From assembly GCF_039955095.1 (NCBI RefSeq), contig NZ_CP154878.1, forward strand, positions 186,001 to 250,000: a DNA stretch of 64,000 nt, in the 5' to 3' direction. This document shows, in pieces, positions 1 to 7,074 of this stretch (position 1 is its first letter; every line of letters begins with the position of its first letter). Below the pieces are notes generated by a model. The model was not told the origin of the DNA. It ran no database searches and saw only the letters and a program-made list of their open reading frames with translations. A program made the translations under genes and the position numbers. The stretch comes from Limosilactobacillus sp. WILCCON 0051. Lineage in GTDB: Bacteria > Bacillota > Bacilli > Lactobacillales > Lactobacillaceae.

Positions 1-177
1 ATTTTGGTTGAGCGATCTTTTTAGGTGTGTGGTACGACTTTGTAAAATGGTCGGATCCAGATCGGGATGATCATCAAAAATGGCCATAATTACAGCCGCA
101 ATGATGGCAACGGCAAACATCAGTCTGATCATAGCACGATAGTTTTGGCCAATTTGGCGATTATTGTTCCACCGCAT
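1..177 (-). CDS. partial hypothetical membrane protein (N-terminal 59 residues)
   Basis: The reverse strand reads 59 codons from an ATG at 177 to the window edge with no stop. It is preceded by a good ribosome binding site (GAGGTG, about 5 bases upstream). The N-terminus is polar and basic (MRWNNNRQ), followed by one hydrophobic segment at about residues 17-34, then an acidic stretch and a basic stretch. This suggests a single-pass or N-terminally anchored membrane protein. I do not recognise the family from this fragment. It is divergent from the T-box-controlled unit to its right. Confidence 0.6.
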   Translation of the reverse strand, partial: MRWNNNRQIGQNYRAMIRLMFAVAIIAAVIMAIFDDHPDLDPTILQSRTTHLKRSLNQN

Positions 178-201
178 CTTCTCACCTCGCGTCGTTGATT
201 G

Positions 202-230
202 ATTATATTTTACGCTTGGCGGGGCAATAA
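202..230 (-). promoter_or_regulatory. probable promoter of the partial membrane protein
   Basis: On the reverse strand a perfect TATAAT lies at 207-202, about 25 bases upstream of the ATG. A weak -35 (TTATTG, 230-225) sits 17 bases before it. The -10 is convincing; the -35 is poor. Confidence 0.4.
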
Positions 231-308
231 TGTAACGACAGAATCAGCATTTTTGTGGTGTTTTATAAGCGTTAAATTAGAAAATGATGATAAAATTTTA
301 AAAACCTA

Positions 309-337
309 TTGACTTTGAGGATTGTGGTGCTTATTAT
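309..337 (+). promoter_or_regulatory. promoter of the T-box leader
   Basis: TTGACT (309-314) and TATTAT (332-337) are separated by 17 bases, a standard sigma-A arrangement. Transcription would start near 344 and run into the T-box leader. Confidence 0.65.
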
Positions 338-344
338 ATAAGCA

Positions 345-650
345 TAAATTAAATGCGAATTAGAAATAAATTAAAAACGTTGATTAGGAAGAGTAGCTTG
401 ATCAGCCAGCCAAGCAGAAAGCTGACGGTAGTTGCGAGTCAGCCGCGCGGTCAAGTGAAAATCACCTATGAGTTGGGCGTCAAAATCTTAGTAAGACGTA
501 CCTGGCAGCACCCATTATCGTGCCGATGAATCCAGTCTGGCTGGGTTTGTTTGAGGTTAAGTTTAAGCTTAACGAAAAAAGGTGGTACCACGCCCATGTG
601 ACGTCCTTTAAGTGCTTTGCGAAAGCAGGCATTTAAAGGGCGTTTTTTAA
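345..650 (+). promoter_or_regulatory. T-box riboswitch leader, isoleucine specifier likely
   Basis: The leader holds the near-universal T-box element GGTGGTACCACG at 581-592. It is followed by an intrinsic terminator (602-648: arms CCTTTAA.TGC and GCA.TTAAAGG, then six T). Upstream, the Stem I apical signature is visible (CAGAAAGCTGACGG...TTGCGAGTCAGC, about 414-442). The specifier region reads GTGAAAATCACCTATGAG at about 455-472. In the usual GAA-N-codon-ACC layout, the codon is ATC (461-463), so uncharged tRNA-Ile is the expected signal. The family is established; the codon choice is my reading by eye. It controls the 34-codon ORF at 689 and the hydratase-like gene at 820. Confidence 0.85.
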
Positions 651-688
651 TTCGTATTCAAAACCAAGCATCAAGAGAGGTGAGTGTC

Positions 689-793
689 ATGAAAGACAGC
701 GACATTAGCGACATTACCAATATTAAAAATCAACTCGCAAAACGCCTTAAACAAGGACACTCACGCGGTAACCATTATAATCTGCCAGCGTGA
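689..793 (+). CDS. 34-aa small protein of unknown function downstream of the T-box
   Basis: An ATG at 689 opens a 34-codon frame ending at TGA 791-793, preceded by AGAGGTGAG with good spacing. The product begins MKDSDISDITNIKNQLAK and ends in HYNLPA. It is charged and likely helical, with three Ile spaced three residues apart near the N-terminus. It lies after the T-box terminator and 26 bases before the hydratase-like gene, so it would be co-transcribed. It may be a real small protein, a translational coupling peptide or the remnant of a larger gene. I recognise no family. Confidence 0.5.
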   Translation: MKDSDISDITNIKNQLAKRLKQGHSRGNHYNLPA

Positions 794-819
794 GGCAATT
801 AAAAATGGAGGAATCTAAT

Positions 820-1626
820 ATGACTGAACAACAAGCAAACCTGACCGCAAACCAAGAAAAATTCGCTCAAGCACTGTATGATGCCTACAAGTCTGGCAAC
901 CCGCTGTTAGAATCTGAATGGGAAGGCGTCGTTAATGATGACGACACGGCCTACTTAGTTCAGGATCGCGTTACGGCTTTAAAGGATCAACCGGTTGGCG
1001 GCTACAAGGTTTCCTTGACCAGTGAGGAAACGCAAAAGATGTTTGACTCTGATTCGCCGCTGTATGGCCAGCAGGTAGAAGATCACTTCTTAAAGTCGCC
1101 AGCAGAAGTCAAGCTCAGTGATCGCATGGCTGCGCTGGCCGAAGTTGAGCTGGGCTTCCGAGCTAAAGAAGATCTGTCTCCAGACGATTCGCTTGAAGAC
1201 CTGATGAAGAAGACGACGGTGTGCGGCACGCTTGAAGTTCCCGACTCACGCTTTAAGGACTGGTTCCCTAATCTGTCCAAGTACAACGTTATGTCTGACT
1301 GTGCCGTGGGCGGTCTGGTCGTCTATGGCGAAGAACGTGATACGGATAAGGTATTTGCTACGCCTGAAGATGCCGCCAAAGTTCACGCCGAGCTATATTT
1401 CAATGGTGAGAAGAAGGATGAAGGAGATTCCTCAGAAGTGCTGGGCAATCCGCTGAAGTCGCTGCAATGGCTGGTGGCTAAGCTGGCTTCACAAGGCAAG
1501 CAGTTTAAAAAGGGTCAGCTGGTATCTTCCGGAACGTTCGTCTTACCGCCAAAACTGGCTGCTGGCAAGTGGGAAGCTAAGTTTGATCATGGCTTTGGCA
1601 CGGTTGAGCTGAACGTTACCGACTAG
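820..1626 (+). CDS. 2-keto-4-pentenoate hydratase / FAH-fold family protein
   Basis: 268 residues, starting at ATG 820 behind ATGGAGGAA (the in-frame GTG at 790 lacks a site). The C-terminal two thirds follow the fumarylacetoacetase / MhpD hydratase fold: a metal-ligand region AEVELGF (about residue 106), a Glu-Val-Pro-Asp-Ser-Arg segment, the small-residue stretch DCAVGGLVVYG, and a closing region with NPLKSLQWL and GTFVLPP. Family members hydrate or decarboxylate short 2-keto acids with Mg or Mn; the substrate cannot be read from sequence. An Ile T-box upstream suggests a link to branched-chain or 2-keto acid metabolism, which is inference. A terminator follows at 1736. Confidence 0.75.
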   Translation: MTEQQANLTANQEKFAQALYDAYKSGNPLLESEWEGVVNDDDTAYLVQDRVTALKDQPVGGYKVSLTSEETQKMFDSDSPLYGQQVEDHFLKSPAEVKLSDRMAALAEVELGFRAKEDLSPDDSLEDLMKKTTVCGTLEVPDSRFKDWFPNLSKYNVMSDCAVGGLVVYGEERDTDKVFATPEDAAKVHAELYFNGEKKDEGDSSEVLGNPLKSLQWLVAKLASQGKQFKKGQLVSSGTFVLPPKLAAGKWEAKFDHGFGTVELNVTD

Positions 1627-1735
1627 TGTTATGTTTTCCCTACCTGATTTGTTAGTAAAAATGACAAAAAATCAGCTTAAGAATTGTTTAAAAACACAAT
1701 AAGAATTATTTAAATCTATTAATCGACAAAACGCG

Positions 1736-1785
1736 AAAAGACTGTTATGACGGGATTGGGCCCCCGTGGTAGCAGTTTTTTTAAT
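1736..1785 (+). terminator. intrinsic terminator after the hydratase-like gene
   Basis: Imperfect 13-bp stem from CTGTTATGACGGG to CCCGTGGTAGCAG followed by seven T. Confidence 0.75.
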
Positions 1786-1796
1786 TTATGCAATAC

Positions 1797-1824
1797 TTGT
1801 TTTAAAAATAGTTTGCACTAAAAT
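1797..1824 (+). promoter_or_regulatory. candidate bsh promoter
   Basis: TTGTTT (1797-1802) and TAAAAT (1819-1824) with a 16-base spacer lie 45 bases before the bsh start. A second possibility is TTGCAC (1813) with GATAAT (1838). Neither is perfect. Confidence 0.4.
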
Positions 1825-1869
1825 GATGATCGAAAATGATAATTTACATCTGTAAAGGAGTGAAGGCTC

Positions 1870-2850
1870 ATGTGTACTGCAGCAACCTATACTGCTGGTG
1901 ACCACTATTTTGGTCGGAATTTGGATCTGGAATTGTCTTATGGTGAAAAGGTTACGATCACGCCGCGTAATTTTCCGCTGACTTTCCGTAAGATGCCAAC
2001 GCTTGAACATCACTATGCCCTGATCGGTATGGCAACGACGGTCGACAACTATCCCCTTTATTTTGACGCTACTAATGAAAAAGGCTTGAGCATGGCTGGC
2101 TTAAACTACCCAGGCAATGCCGACTACAAGCCATATGCAGAAGGCAAGGACAACGTATCGCCATTTGAATTCGTATCATGGATTCTGGGTCAATGCGCAA
2201 CGCTGGCTGAAGCTAAGGTTTTGCTGGATAAGATCAACCTGGTTAAGATCGACTTTAGCGAACAGCTGCCGCTTTCACCGCTGCACTGGCTGATGGCTGA
2301 AACGGCCTCTGAAAAGACTTTAACGATTGAATGCGATCGTGATGGCCTGCATGTCTATGACAATCCAGTTGGCGTCTTGACCAACAATCCTCAATTCGAC
2401 AAGCAGTTGTTCAACTTGAACAACTACCAGTTCTTGAGCCCTCAGCAGCCAGAAAACAAGTTCAGCCAAGACCTTGAGCTCGACAACTACAGCCGTGGTC
2501 TGGGAACGCGGGGCCTGCCTGGCGGGATGGACTCAATGTCGCGCTTTGTCAAGGTTGCCTTTACCAAGCTTAACGCGCCTAAGGGAGAAACCGAAAATGA
2601 AAACGTCGGCAACTTCTTCCACATTCTGCACTCGGTTGAACAGCAAAAGAACCTGGATGGCGTCGAGAATAATCAATTTGAATTTACGATCTATTCATCT
2701 TGTGTCAATGCCGACCGTGGTATCTATTACTACACCACCTACGACAACAATCAGATCAATGCCGTTGACATGCACAAGGTTGACTTGGATGGCCGGGAAT
2801 TGATTGATTATGATCTGGTAAACGAACAAAACATCAACTGGCAAAACTAA
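1870..2850 (+). CDS. bsh: conjugated bile salt hydrolase (choloylglycine hydrolase)
   Basis: 326 residues, an Ntn-hydrolase of the choloylglycine hydrolase / penicillin V acylase family. Met1 is removed to expose the nucleophile Cys2 (MCTA). The expected active-site residues are all visible: Arg16 and Asp19 in FGRNLD, Asn79 in LNYPGNADY, Asn172 in LTNNPQF and Arg225 in SMSRFV. The NYPGNA segment and GLGTRGLPGGMDS favour bile salt hydrolase over penicillin acylase. It cleaves glycine or taurine from conjugated bile acids in the cytosol and is typical of gut lactobacilli. The start sits behind AAAGGAGTG. It is monocistronic, with a terminator at 2860. Confidence 0.95.
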   Translation: MCTAATYTAGDHYFGRNLDLELSYGEKVTITPRNFPLTFRKMPTLEHHYALIGMATTVDNYPLYFDATNEKGLSMAGLNYPGNADYKPYAEGKDNVSPFEFVSWILGQCATLAEAKVLLDKINLVKIDFSEQLPLSPLHWLMAETASEKTLTIECDRDGLHVYDNPVGVLTNNPQFDKQLFNLNNYQFLSPQQPENKFSQDLELDNYSRGLGTRGLPGGMDSMSRFVKVAFTKLNAPKGETENENVGNFFHILHSVEQQKNLDGVENNQFEFTIYSSCVNADRGIYYYTTYDNNQINAVDMHKVDLDGRELIDYDLVNEQNINWQN

Positions 2851-2859
2851 GCCTTAAAT

Positions 2860-2894
2860 AAAACCGCCTGGAAATATTTCCAAGCGGTTTTTGT
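2860..2894 (+). terminator. intrinsic terminator after bsh, probably bidirectional
   Basis: AAACCGC...GCGGTTT stem with an inner GGAAAT/ATTTCC pairing and a T tract. It lies between convergent bsh and the minus-strand gene. Confidence 0.85.
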
Positions 2895-2898
2895 CTGA

Positions 2899-3495
2899 TC
2901 AGCGTAATTGATTGCCCAAAGCTTTTAAGCCGTCATCATTAATGGCTGCTTCCATTCTGTCGATCCAGACCAGATGACCATCAAAAAGTCGATTGCTGAG
3001 GCCTTGCGCTGCCGTGCGGTTCTGCCGATCGCGGGCACCGCAGAAAACGGTCGTGGGACATTGAACGTGCATCAGCTGATTGGTCAGGTCTGCGTCATAT
3101 AACGACTGCAGCAGAGCCAAGGATGATTTTTTGTCGAGTGGCCGGTCTTTAAAACTGCCTTGGGGAAGCAGTCGCCACCGAGCTGCCTGCCGTTTCAAGC
3201 GGGCCGTTGGGATTTGATACTGCGGTTTGACCAGCAGCAGATTATCAATGCGGCCAAACGCGGTAACGGCGACTTTAAGCGCGATGACGGCACCAATGCC
3301 ATCCCCAATCAGCGTAACCGGCTGCGGAACCTGGCGCACCAGTTGTTCAACGGCCTGCGCCAAGGACTGGTAGTCTAAAGCCGCATCGCTGAATTGACGA
3401 TAATCAATCAGTCTTAGCTGATGATGACCGACTTTAAGCTGCTGCCAAAATGCAGATGATTGTTTTAAATCAGGCAAAACGATGACCGTTCCCAT
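2899..3495 (-). CDS. alpha/beta-hydrolase-like protein lacking the catalytic serine
   Basis: 198 residues from ATG 3495; an in-frame TTG at 3507 would add four residues, but its possible site AGAAAG touches it. The pattern resembles a short alpha/beta-hydrolase: an early beta strand TVIVLPDL, the elbow region TLIGDGIGAVIAL (about residues 61-73), then LLLVKP and a late VFCGARDRQN turn that would carry the acid. The canonical G-x-S-x-G is G-D-G-I-G here, so Gly66 replaces the nucleophilic Ser, and no convincing catalytic His is seen near the C-terminus. It is therefore probably not an esterase and may be a binding protein or diverged relative. Function unknown. Confidence 0.6.
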   Translation of the reverse strand: MGTVIVLPDLKQSSAFWQQLKVGHHQLRLIDYRQFSDAALDYQSLAQAVEQLVRQVPQPVTLIGDGIGAVIALKVAVTAFGRIDNLLLVKPQYQIPTARLKRQAARWRLLPQGSFKDRPLDKKSSLALLQSLYDADLTNQLMHVQCPTTVFCGARDRQNRTAAQGLSNRLFDGHLVWIDRMEAAINDDGLKALGNQLR

Positions 3496-3619
3496 AACTA
3501 GTGCCAACTTTCTATAGTGTTCTTTAAGAAAAATATTTTACCACAAAACGGCAATAAAAACCGGCGTGAAGATCATAGGCGTTATAATTGCAATATGTTA
3601 GATTAAAAGAGGGATTTAA

Positions 3620-3793
3620 ATGCTGTTTTGGCTGTTAAGGCATGGCTGGCTGATTTTGCCATTCGTGTTCGTCTTTCCGCTGCCAGCCGGTTCGCACCAG
3701 AAGCAGTGGCTGATCGTTGAACTGATTGGTCTGGCAGGATTGCTGATCTTATTGCTCTGGTGGTGGCAGACGACGGGAAAGTCATCGGTCTGA
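3620..3793 (+). CDS. 57-aa hypothetical membrane protein
   Basis: The ATG at 3620 follows AAAAGAGGGATTTAA. The frame closes at TGA 3791-3793. Two hydrophobic segments (about residues 3-22 and 31-49) are separated by a short polar loop with SHQKQ, and the second ends in three consecutive Trp. It is a plausible two-helix membrane protein with no recognised family. It lies alone between two unrelated genes. Confidence 0.55.
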   Translation: MLFWLLRHGWLILPFVFVFPLPAGSHQKQWLIVELIGLAGLLILLLWWWQTTGKSSV

Positions 3794-3868
3794 GCGGTGA
3801 TTTTCAGTCGTAGTCAGTTTGATGCCTGTGATTTTTCGCGGTGAGTGTTTCAAAATGAGGTGAAGATT

Positions 3869-4366
3869 TTGCTGACAAAAGATTTTAAATATCCAGATAC
3901 CAAGGCCCATGAATTTGTAATTACGCGCTTAAAAGAACGCGGCGTTGATCTGCATCAGCTGGCCAAGATTGCTTTTGACCTGCAGCAGCAGTTTATTCCT
4001 GAATTAACGGAAGCCGACTGCTATGAGGAGCTGCTCAACGTCATGCACAAACGCGAGCTGCTCAATAATGCCATGGTGGCACTGGAACTGGATCGCCTGG
4101 CTGAAGAAAATCAAATCAAAGAACCGCTGCTTTCAATCATCAGAAAAGATGCCGGTGTTTTTGGCGTTGATGAGGCTTTGGCGCTGCAGATCTCTGATAT
4201 CTATGGCACGATCGGCGCAACGAACTTCGGCTATCTGGACCGGGTCAAATACGGCATCATCAAAAGCTTTGATACCGATGAAAACCACATCAACACGTTT
4301 ATTGATGATCTATTGGGCGCGATCGTGGCAGCAGTCTGCGGCAAGATTGCCCATAAATATGCCTAG
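3869..4366 (+). CDS. phosphatidylglycerophosphatase A family protein (YutG/PgpA-like)
   Basis: 165 residues from TTG 3869, chosen because GAGGTG ends six bases before it; the in-frame GTG at 3845 has no site. The C-terminal half carries the PgpA-type sequence: DIYGTIGATNFGYLDRVKYGII followed by the acidic INTFIDDLLGAI helix and a final AH. PgpA proteins dephosphorylate phosphatidylglycerophosphate. This Firmicutes branch is shorter and lacks strong transmembrane helices, so the exact substrate is uncertain. Confidence 0.75.
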   Translation: MLTKDFKYPDTKAHEFVITRLKERGVDLHQLAKIAFDLQQQFIPELTEADCYEELLNVMHKRELLNNAMVALELDRLAEENQIKEPLLSIIRKDAGVFGVDEALALQISDIYGTIGATNFGYLDRVKYGIIKSFDTDENHINTFIDDLLGAIVAAVCGKIAHKYA

Positions 4367-4449
4367 TATGATGGGAGCGTTCGATAATTGACTGCTTAAC
4401 GATGCGGCATTGGCAGCTGGCGGCAGGATAGCTCCTGGTAATTAAGAAT

Positions 4450-4491
4450 TCATCAACAACAGTAGTCGAAGTGATGGTTGGTGATTTTTTA
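4450..4491 (+). terminator. intrinsic terminator after the PgpA-like gene
   Basis: Imperfect stem ATCAaCAAC...GTTGgTGAT followed by six T and a second T tract. Confidence 0.6.
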
Positions 4492-4535
4492 AGTTTTTTT
4501 TAAGAAACTCAGGCCTAAATCATCGATGAATGTTC

Positions 4536-4541
4536 TATAAT
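4536..4541 (+). promoter_or_regulatory. -10 box of the TauE/SafE gene
   Basis: Perfect TATAAT 34 bases upstream of the ATG at 4575. No good -35 could be assigned. Confidence 0.4.
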
Positions 4542-4574
4542 TAAAAACAATTCTGACATTATTTAGGGAAAGAG

Positions 4575-5360
4575 ATGACGGGAGTGGAATTTATCTTTTT
4601 GATGATCGGCATTGGCATTTTGGCAGGGATCATCAGTGCCGCAGCCGGTTTGGCGTCGTTGGTGACCTATCCTTCGCTGTTGGCCATGGGGCTGCCACCG
4701 GTGACGGCCAATGTAACCAGTGCCTTTTCAACGATTGCCAGCGGCTACAGCTCACTGTTTGCCTCGACCAAGGAATTGCAGGGCCATCAAAAGCAGGTCA
4801 AGATCGTTTTGCCATTGGTTTTGGTCGGTTCGGTGCTGGGGGCCTGGCTGCTGTTTGCCTTGCCAGGGTCATGGTTTAAATATCTGGTGCCAATCTGTAT
4901 CGGCATTGGCGGGGTGATCCTGCTGTTTCCCCACCAGCCTAAGCAGGCCCAAGAAACGATGTCGGCCAACAGTCGCATGTTTGGCAAGTCATTGGTGCAG
5001 CGTGGGTTCAACATGCTGTGGATCTTTTTGATCGGCGTCTATGCGGGATACTTCAATGCGGGCGCGGGCGTTTTGTGTCTGACGCTGCTTTCAATCATCA
5101 ACCGTCAAGAGAGTTTTGCCATCAACAATGCCTTAAAAAACGTGGCAATGACGGCAACCAATACGACGGCTTGGATCGTGTTTGCCTTGGAGACGCCGAT
5201 TCGCTGGCACTATGTCTTGCCTCTGATGATCGGCAATATTATTGGCGGCATCTTGGGACCAATCATCGTACGGCACCTGCCTGGTCGACTGATGCAGATT
5301 CTGGTCGGGATCGGCGCCTTGATCTTGGCAGTTTCACTGACGATTCGGAATTTTTCATAA
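4575..5360 (+). CDS. TauE/SafE family sulfite / anion exporter
   Basis: 261 residues with about eight hydrophobic helices in two similar halves. Each half has the small-residue motif of the TauE/SafE (former DUF81) family: IISAAAGLASLVTYPSLLAMG near residue 20 and AGYFNAGAGVLCLTLL near residue 158. Members export sulfite, sulfonates or related organic anions, and the substrate here is unknown. The ATG at 4575 follows AGGGAAAGAG. It is transcribed alone and ends in a terminator overlapping the stop codon. Confidence 0.85.
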   Translation: MTGVEFIFLMIGIGILAGIISAAAGLASLVTYPSLLAMGLPPVTANVTSAFSTIASGYSSLFASTKELQGHQKQVKIVLPLVLVGSVLGAWLLFALPGSWFKYLVPICIGIGGVILLFPHQPKQAQETMSANSRMFGKSLVQRGFNMLWIFLIGVYAGYFNAGAGVLCLTLLSIINRQESFAINNALKNVAMTATNTTAWIVFALETPIRWHYVLPLMIGNIIGGILGPIIVRHLPGRLMQILVGIGALILAVSLTIRNFS

Positions 5361-5389
5361 GCGTTGCTCAGCGGCAGCGCTTTTTTTAA
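5360..5389 (+). terminator. intrinsic terminator after the TauE/SafE gene
   Basis: Stem AGCGTTGC / GCAGCGCT with a seven-T tail, starting on the last base of the stop codon. Confidence 0.8.
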
Positions 5390-5447
5390 CCCCAAGATCG
5401 CAAAGAATGGTAAATTAAGAATAATCAGTTCAAAGGGGGATGCGCAG

Positions 5448-6908
5448 ATGAAAAAGGATCAAGCAATTTTGGATTTTGTCGATCAGTGGCTGTCGGTACT
5501 GCTAAAACAGGATCAGCCGACTGAAGTACTGTTGGATTCAGAATTTGTCTGGCAATGTCAAAAACTGCATTTTGATCAGCCAACGCTTGACCTGGATGCG
5601 GCCTTTCCAATTGAGCAGCCGATGACGTCGCTGACCGGCTTGAAAAAGATCATTTCTAAAATCAATGACAAGATGATGCTGGGACATGCGATCTATCGTC
5701 AATGGCAAAATTGGCATGCCCAACCAGCCGACACGCAAAAAGCCTGGTTGATCGCGGCCCTGCAGCAGTTAAAGAAACTGGCGCTGGCCAATGAATCCCT
5801 ACCATTTGTGTTTCATGGCGTCATCGCGCATCTGGAGCTGATCTCTCAGGCTGCCACCGATTCGCCGGCAAGCGTGCAATGGCTGAAGATCGGTCGCAAT
5901 GGCAAGGCCGAGCTGCGCATCATGAATGATCAATACGAGCTGCTGACAACGCAAAATGAGAATCTAAAAGGTCCGCAGCTCAACGTCTTTTTCGAGAAAC
6001 TGGCTCTTTATTTTGCAAAACGGCATGATTTTAAGCCAACCAATATTGAAAACGAATGGCAGCTGACTTTGACGGCGACGAATGGGCAAAAATTTCAGAC
6101 GCGCGGATATTGGCTGACCGACGCGGCGCTGGGTGAACTGGCTCAAGAGTTGCGGCAGATCTGGACTGGGGATGCCAAGCTATGGCTGTTTGATGGTCTA
6201 ATCCACGCGGAAAAGATCGATCGGCTCACGATTCGCTATCATCGGCAGCTCAATGCCTACCAAGAAGATGGCGAACCGGTTCAGCTTGATTATCTGGAAA
6301 GCATCGTAATCGACCGTGCCCAGCAGGAATTGATCTATCGCAAGCATCTGAGCGACGATTGCGAAATGGAGCACCGTTACCATATTGCGGATACGATCGA
6401 TGCCTTGCTGGACGTACTGCAGACACCGGATTTTCTGGCATACGTCAACGGCAATGATGACGACGTGGTGTTTGATCCGGATGACCAGCGCCGCTATGCA
6501 ATTGAGATTCAAACCGCTGCTGGTCAGACTCGAATCATCAATGGCTCGTTTGACAAGCAGGGTCTGCCGATTGATTTTCCCAAACTGGCCATGATAATCG
6601 AAGACTTCTTAAGCTTTTACGGCAACAATGAGCTTATCGATCCGGCACTCTACAATCATCAATGGCGGCGGCCGGGCCAATATATCTATTGTGACGTCTC
6701 CTTTGAAGAAGATGGACGCACGTATTGCTATCGTACGGAAGACGAGCGCTTGGCAGAAGGCGATCTGGTCAGGGTTCCCGTGGGGCGGGACAATCATCTG
6801 GCAATTGGCCGAATCGAAAGAATCCAGATCGTTGACGGTCAGCACGTTCCTTACCCGCTGTCAAAAACCAAGCTGATCATTGGTCCTTATCAAGCTGATG
6901 AGGACTAG
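5448..6908 (+). CDS. hypothetical protein, 486 aa
   Basis: The start is ATG 5448 behind GGGGA; the open frame extends upstream but through the preceding terminator. No signal peptide or membrane helix is seen, and the protein is rich in Asp, Gln and Leu. The last 70 residues (about 415-486) form a recognisable small C-terminal module found in Firmicutes hypothetical proteins: a Tyr-Cys-Tyr-Arg-Thr strand, GDLVRVPVG, and a closing PYPLSKTKLIIG. I know no function for it. The rest resembles nothing I recognise. Transcribed alone. Confidence 0.7.
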   Translation: MKKDQAILDFVDQWLSVLLKQDQPTEVLLDSEFVWQCQKLHFDQPTLDLDAAFPIEQPMTSLTGLKKIISKINDKMMLGHAIYRQWQNWHAQPADTQKAWLIAALQQLKKLALANESLPFVFHGVIAHLELISQAATDSPASVQWLKIGRNGKAELRIMNDQYELLTTQNENLKGPQLNVFFEKLALYFAKRHDFKPTNIENEWQLTLTATNGQKFQTRGYWLTDAALGELAQELRQIWTGDAKLWLFDGLIHAEKIDRLTIRYHRQLNAYQEDGEPVQLDYLESIVIDRAQQELIYRKHLSDDCEMEHRYHIADTIDALLDVLQTPDFLAYVNGNDDDVVFDPDDQRRYAIEIQTAAGQTRIINGSFDKQGLPIDFPKLAMIIEDFLSFYGNNELIDPALYNHQWRRPGQYIYCDVSFEEDGRTYCYRTEDERLAEGDLVRVPVGRDNHLAIGRIERIQIVDGQHVPYPLSKTKLIIGPYQADED

Positions 6909-6925
6909 GACGGCCGGCTTGCTAT

Positions 6926-6957
6926 CAACCCATCAGCAGCTGCTGGTGGGTTTTAAT
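6926..6957 (+). terminator. intrinsic terminator after the 486-aa gene
   Basis: Stem ACCCATCAGCAG / CTGCTGGTGGGT with almost no loop, then TTTTAATATTT. Confidence 0.75.
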
Positions 6958-7074
6958 ATTTGAGTAGTTGCATCAAAATTGATCAAATAGCGCTAAAATA
7001 TATTCTAGAGAGAATCTTTTCAGTCAAAAACCGCTCTATTATGTTTGGAATTACGTCTTGAAAGGATGATTAGT

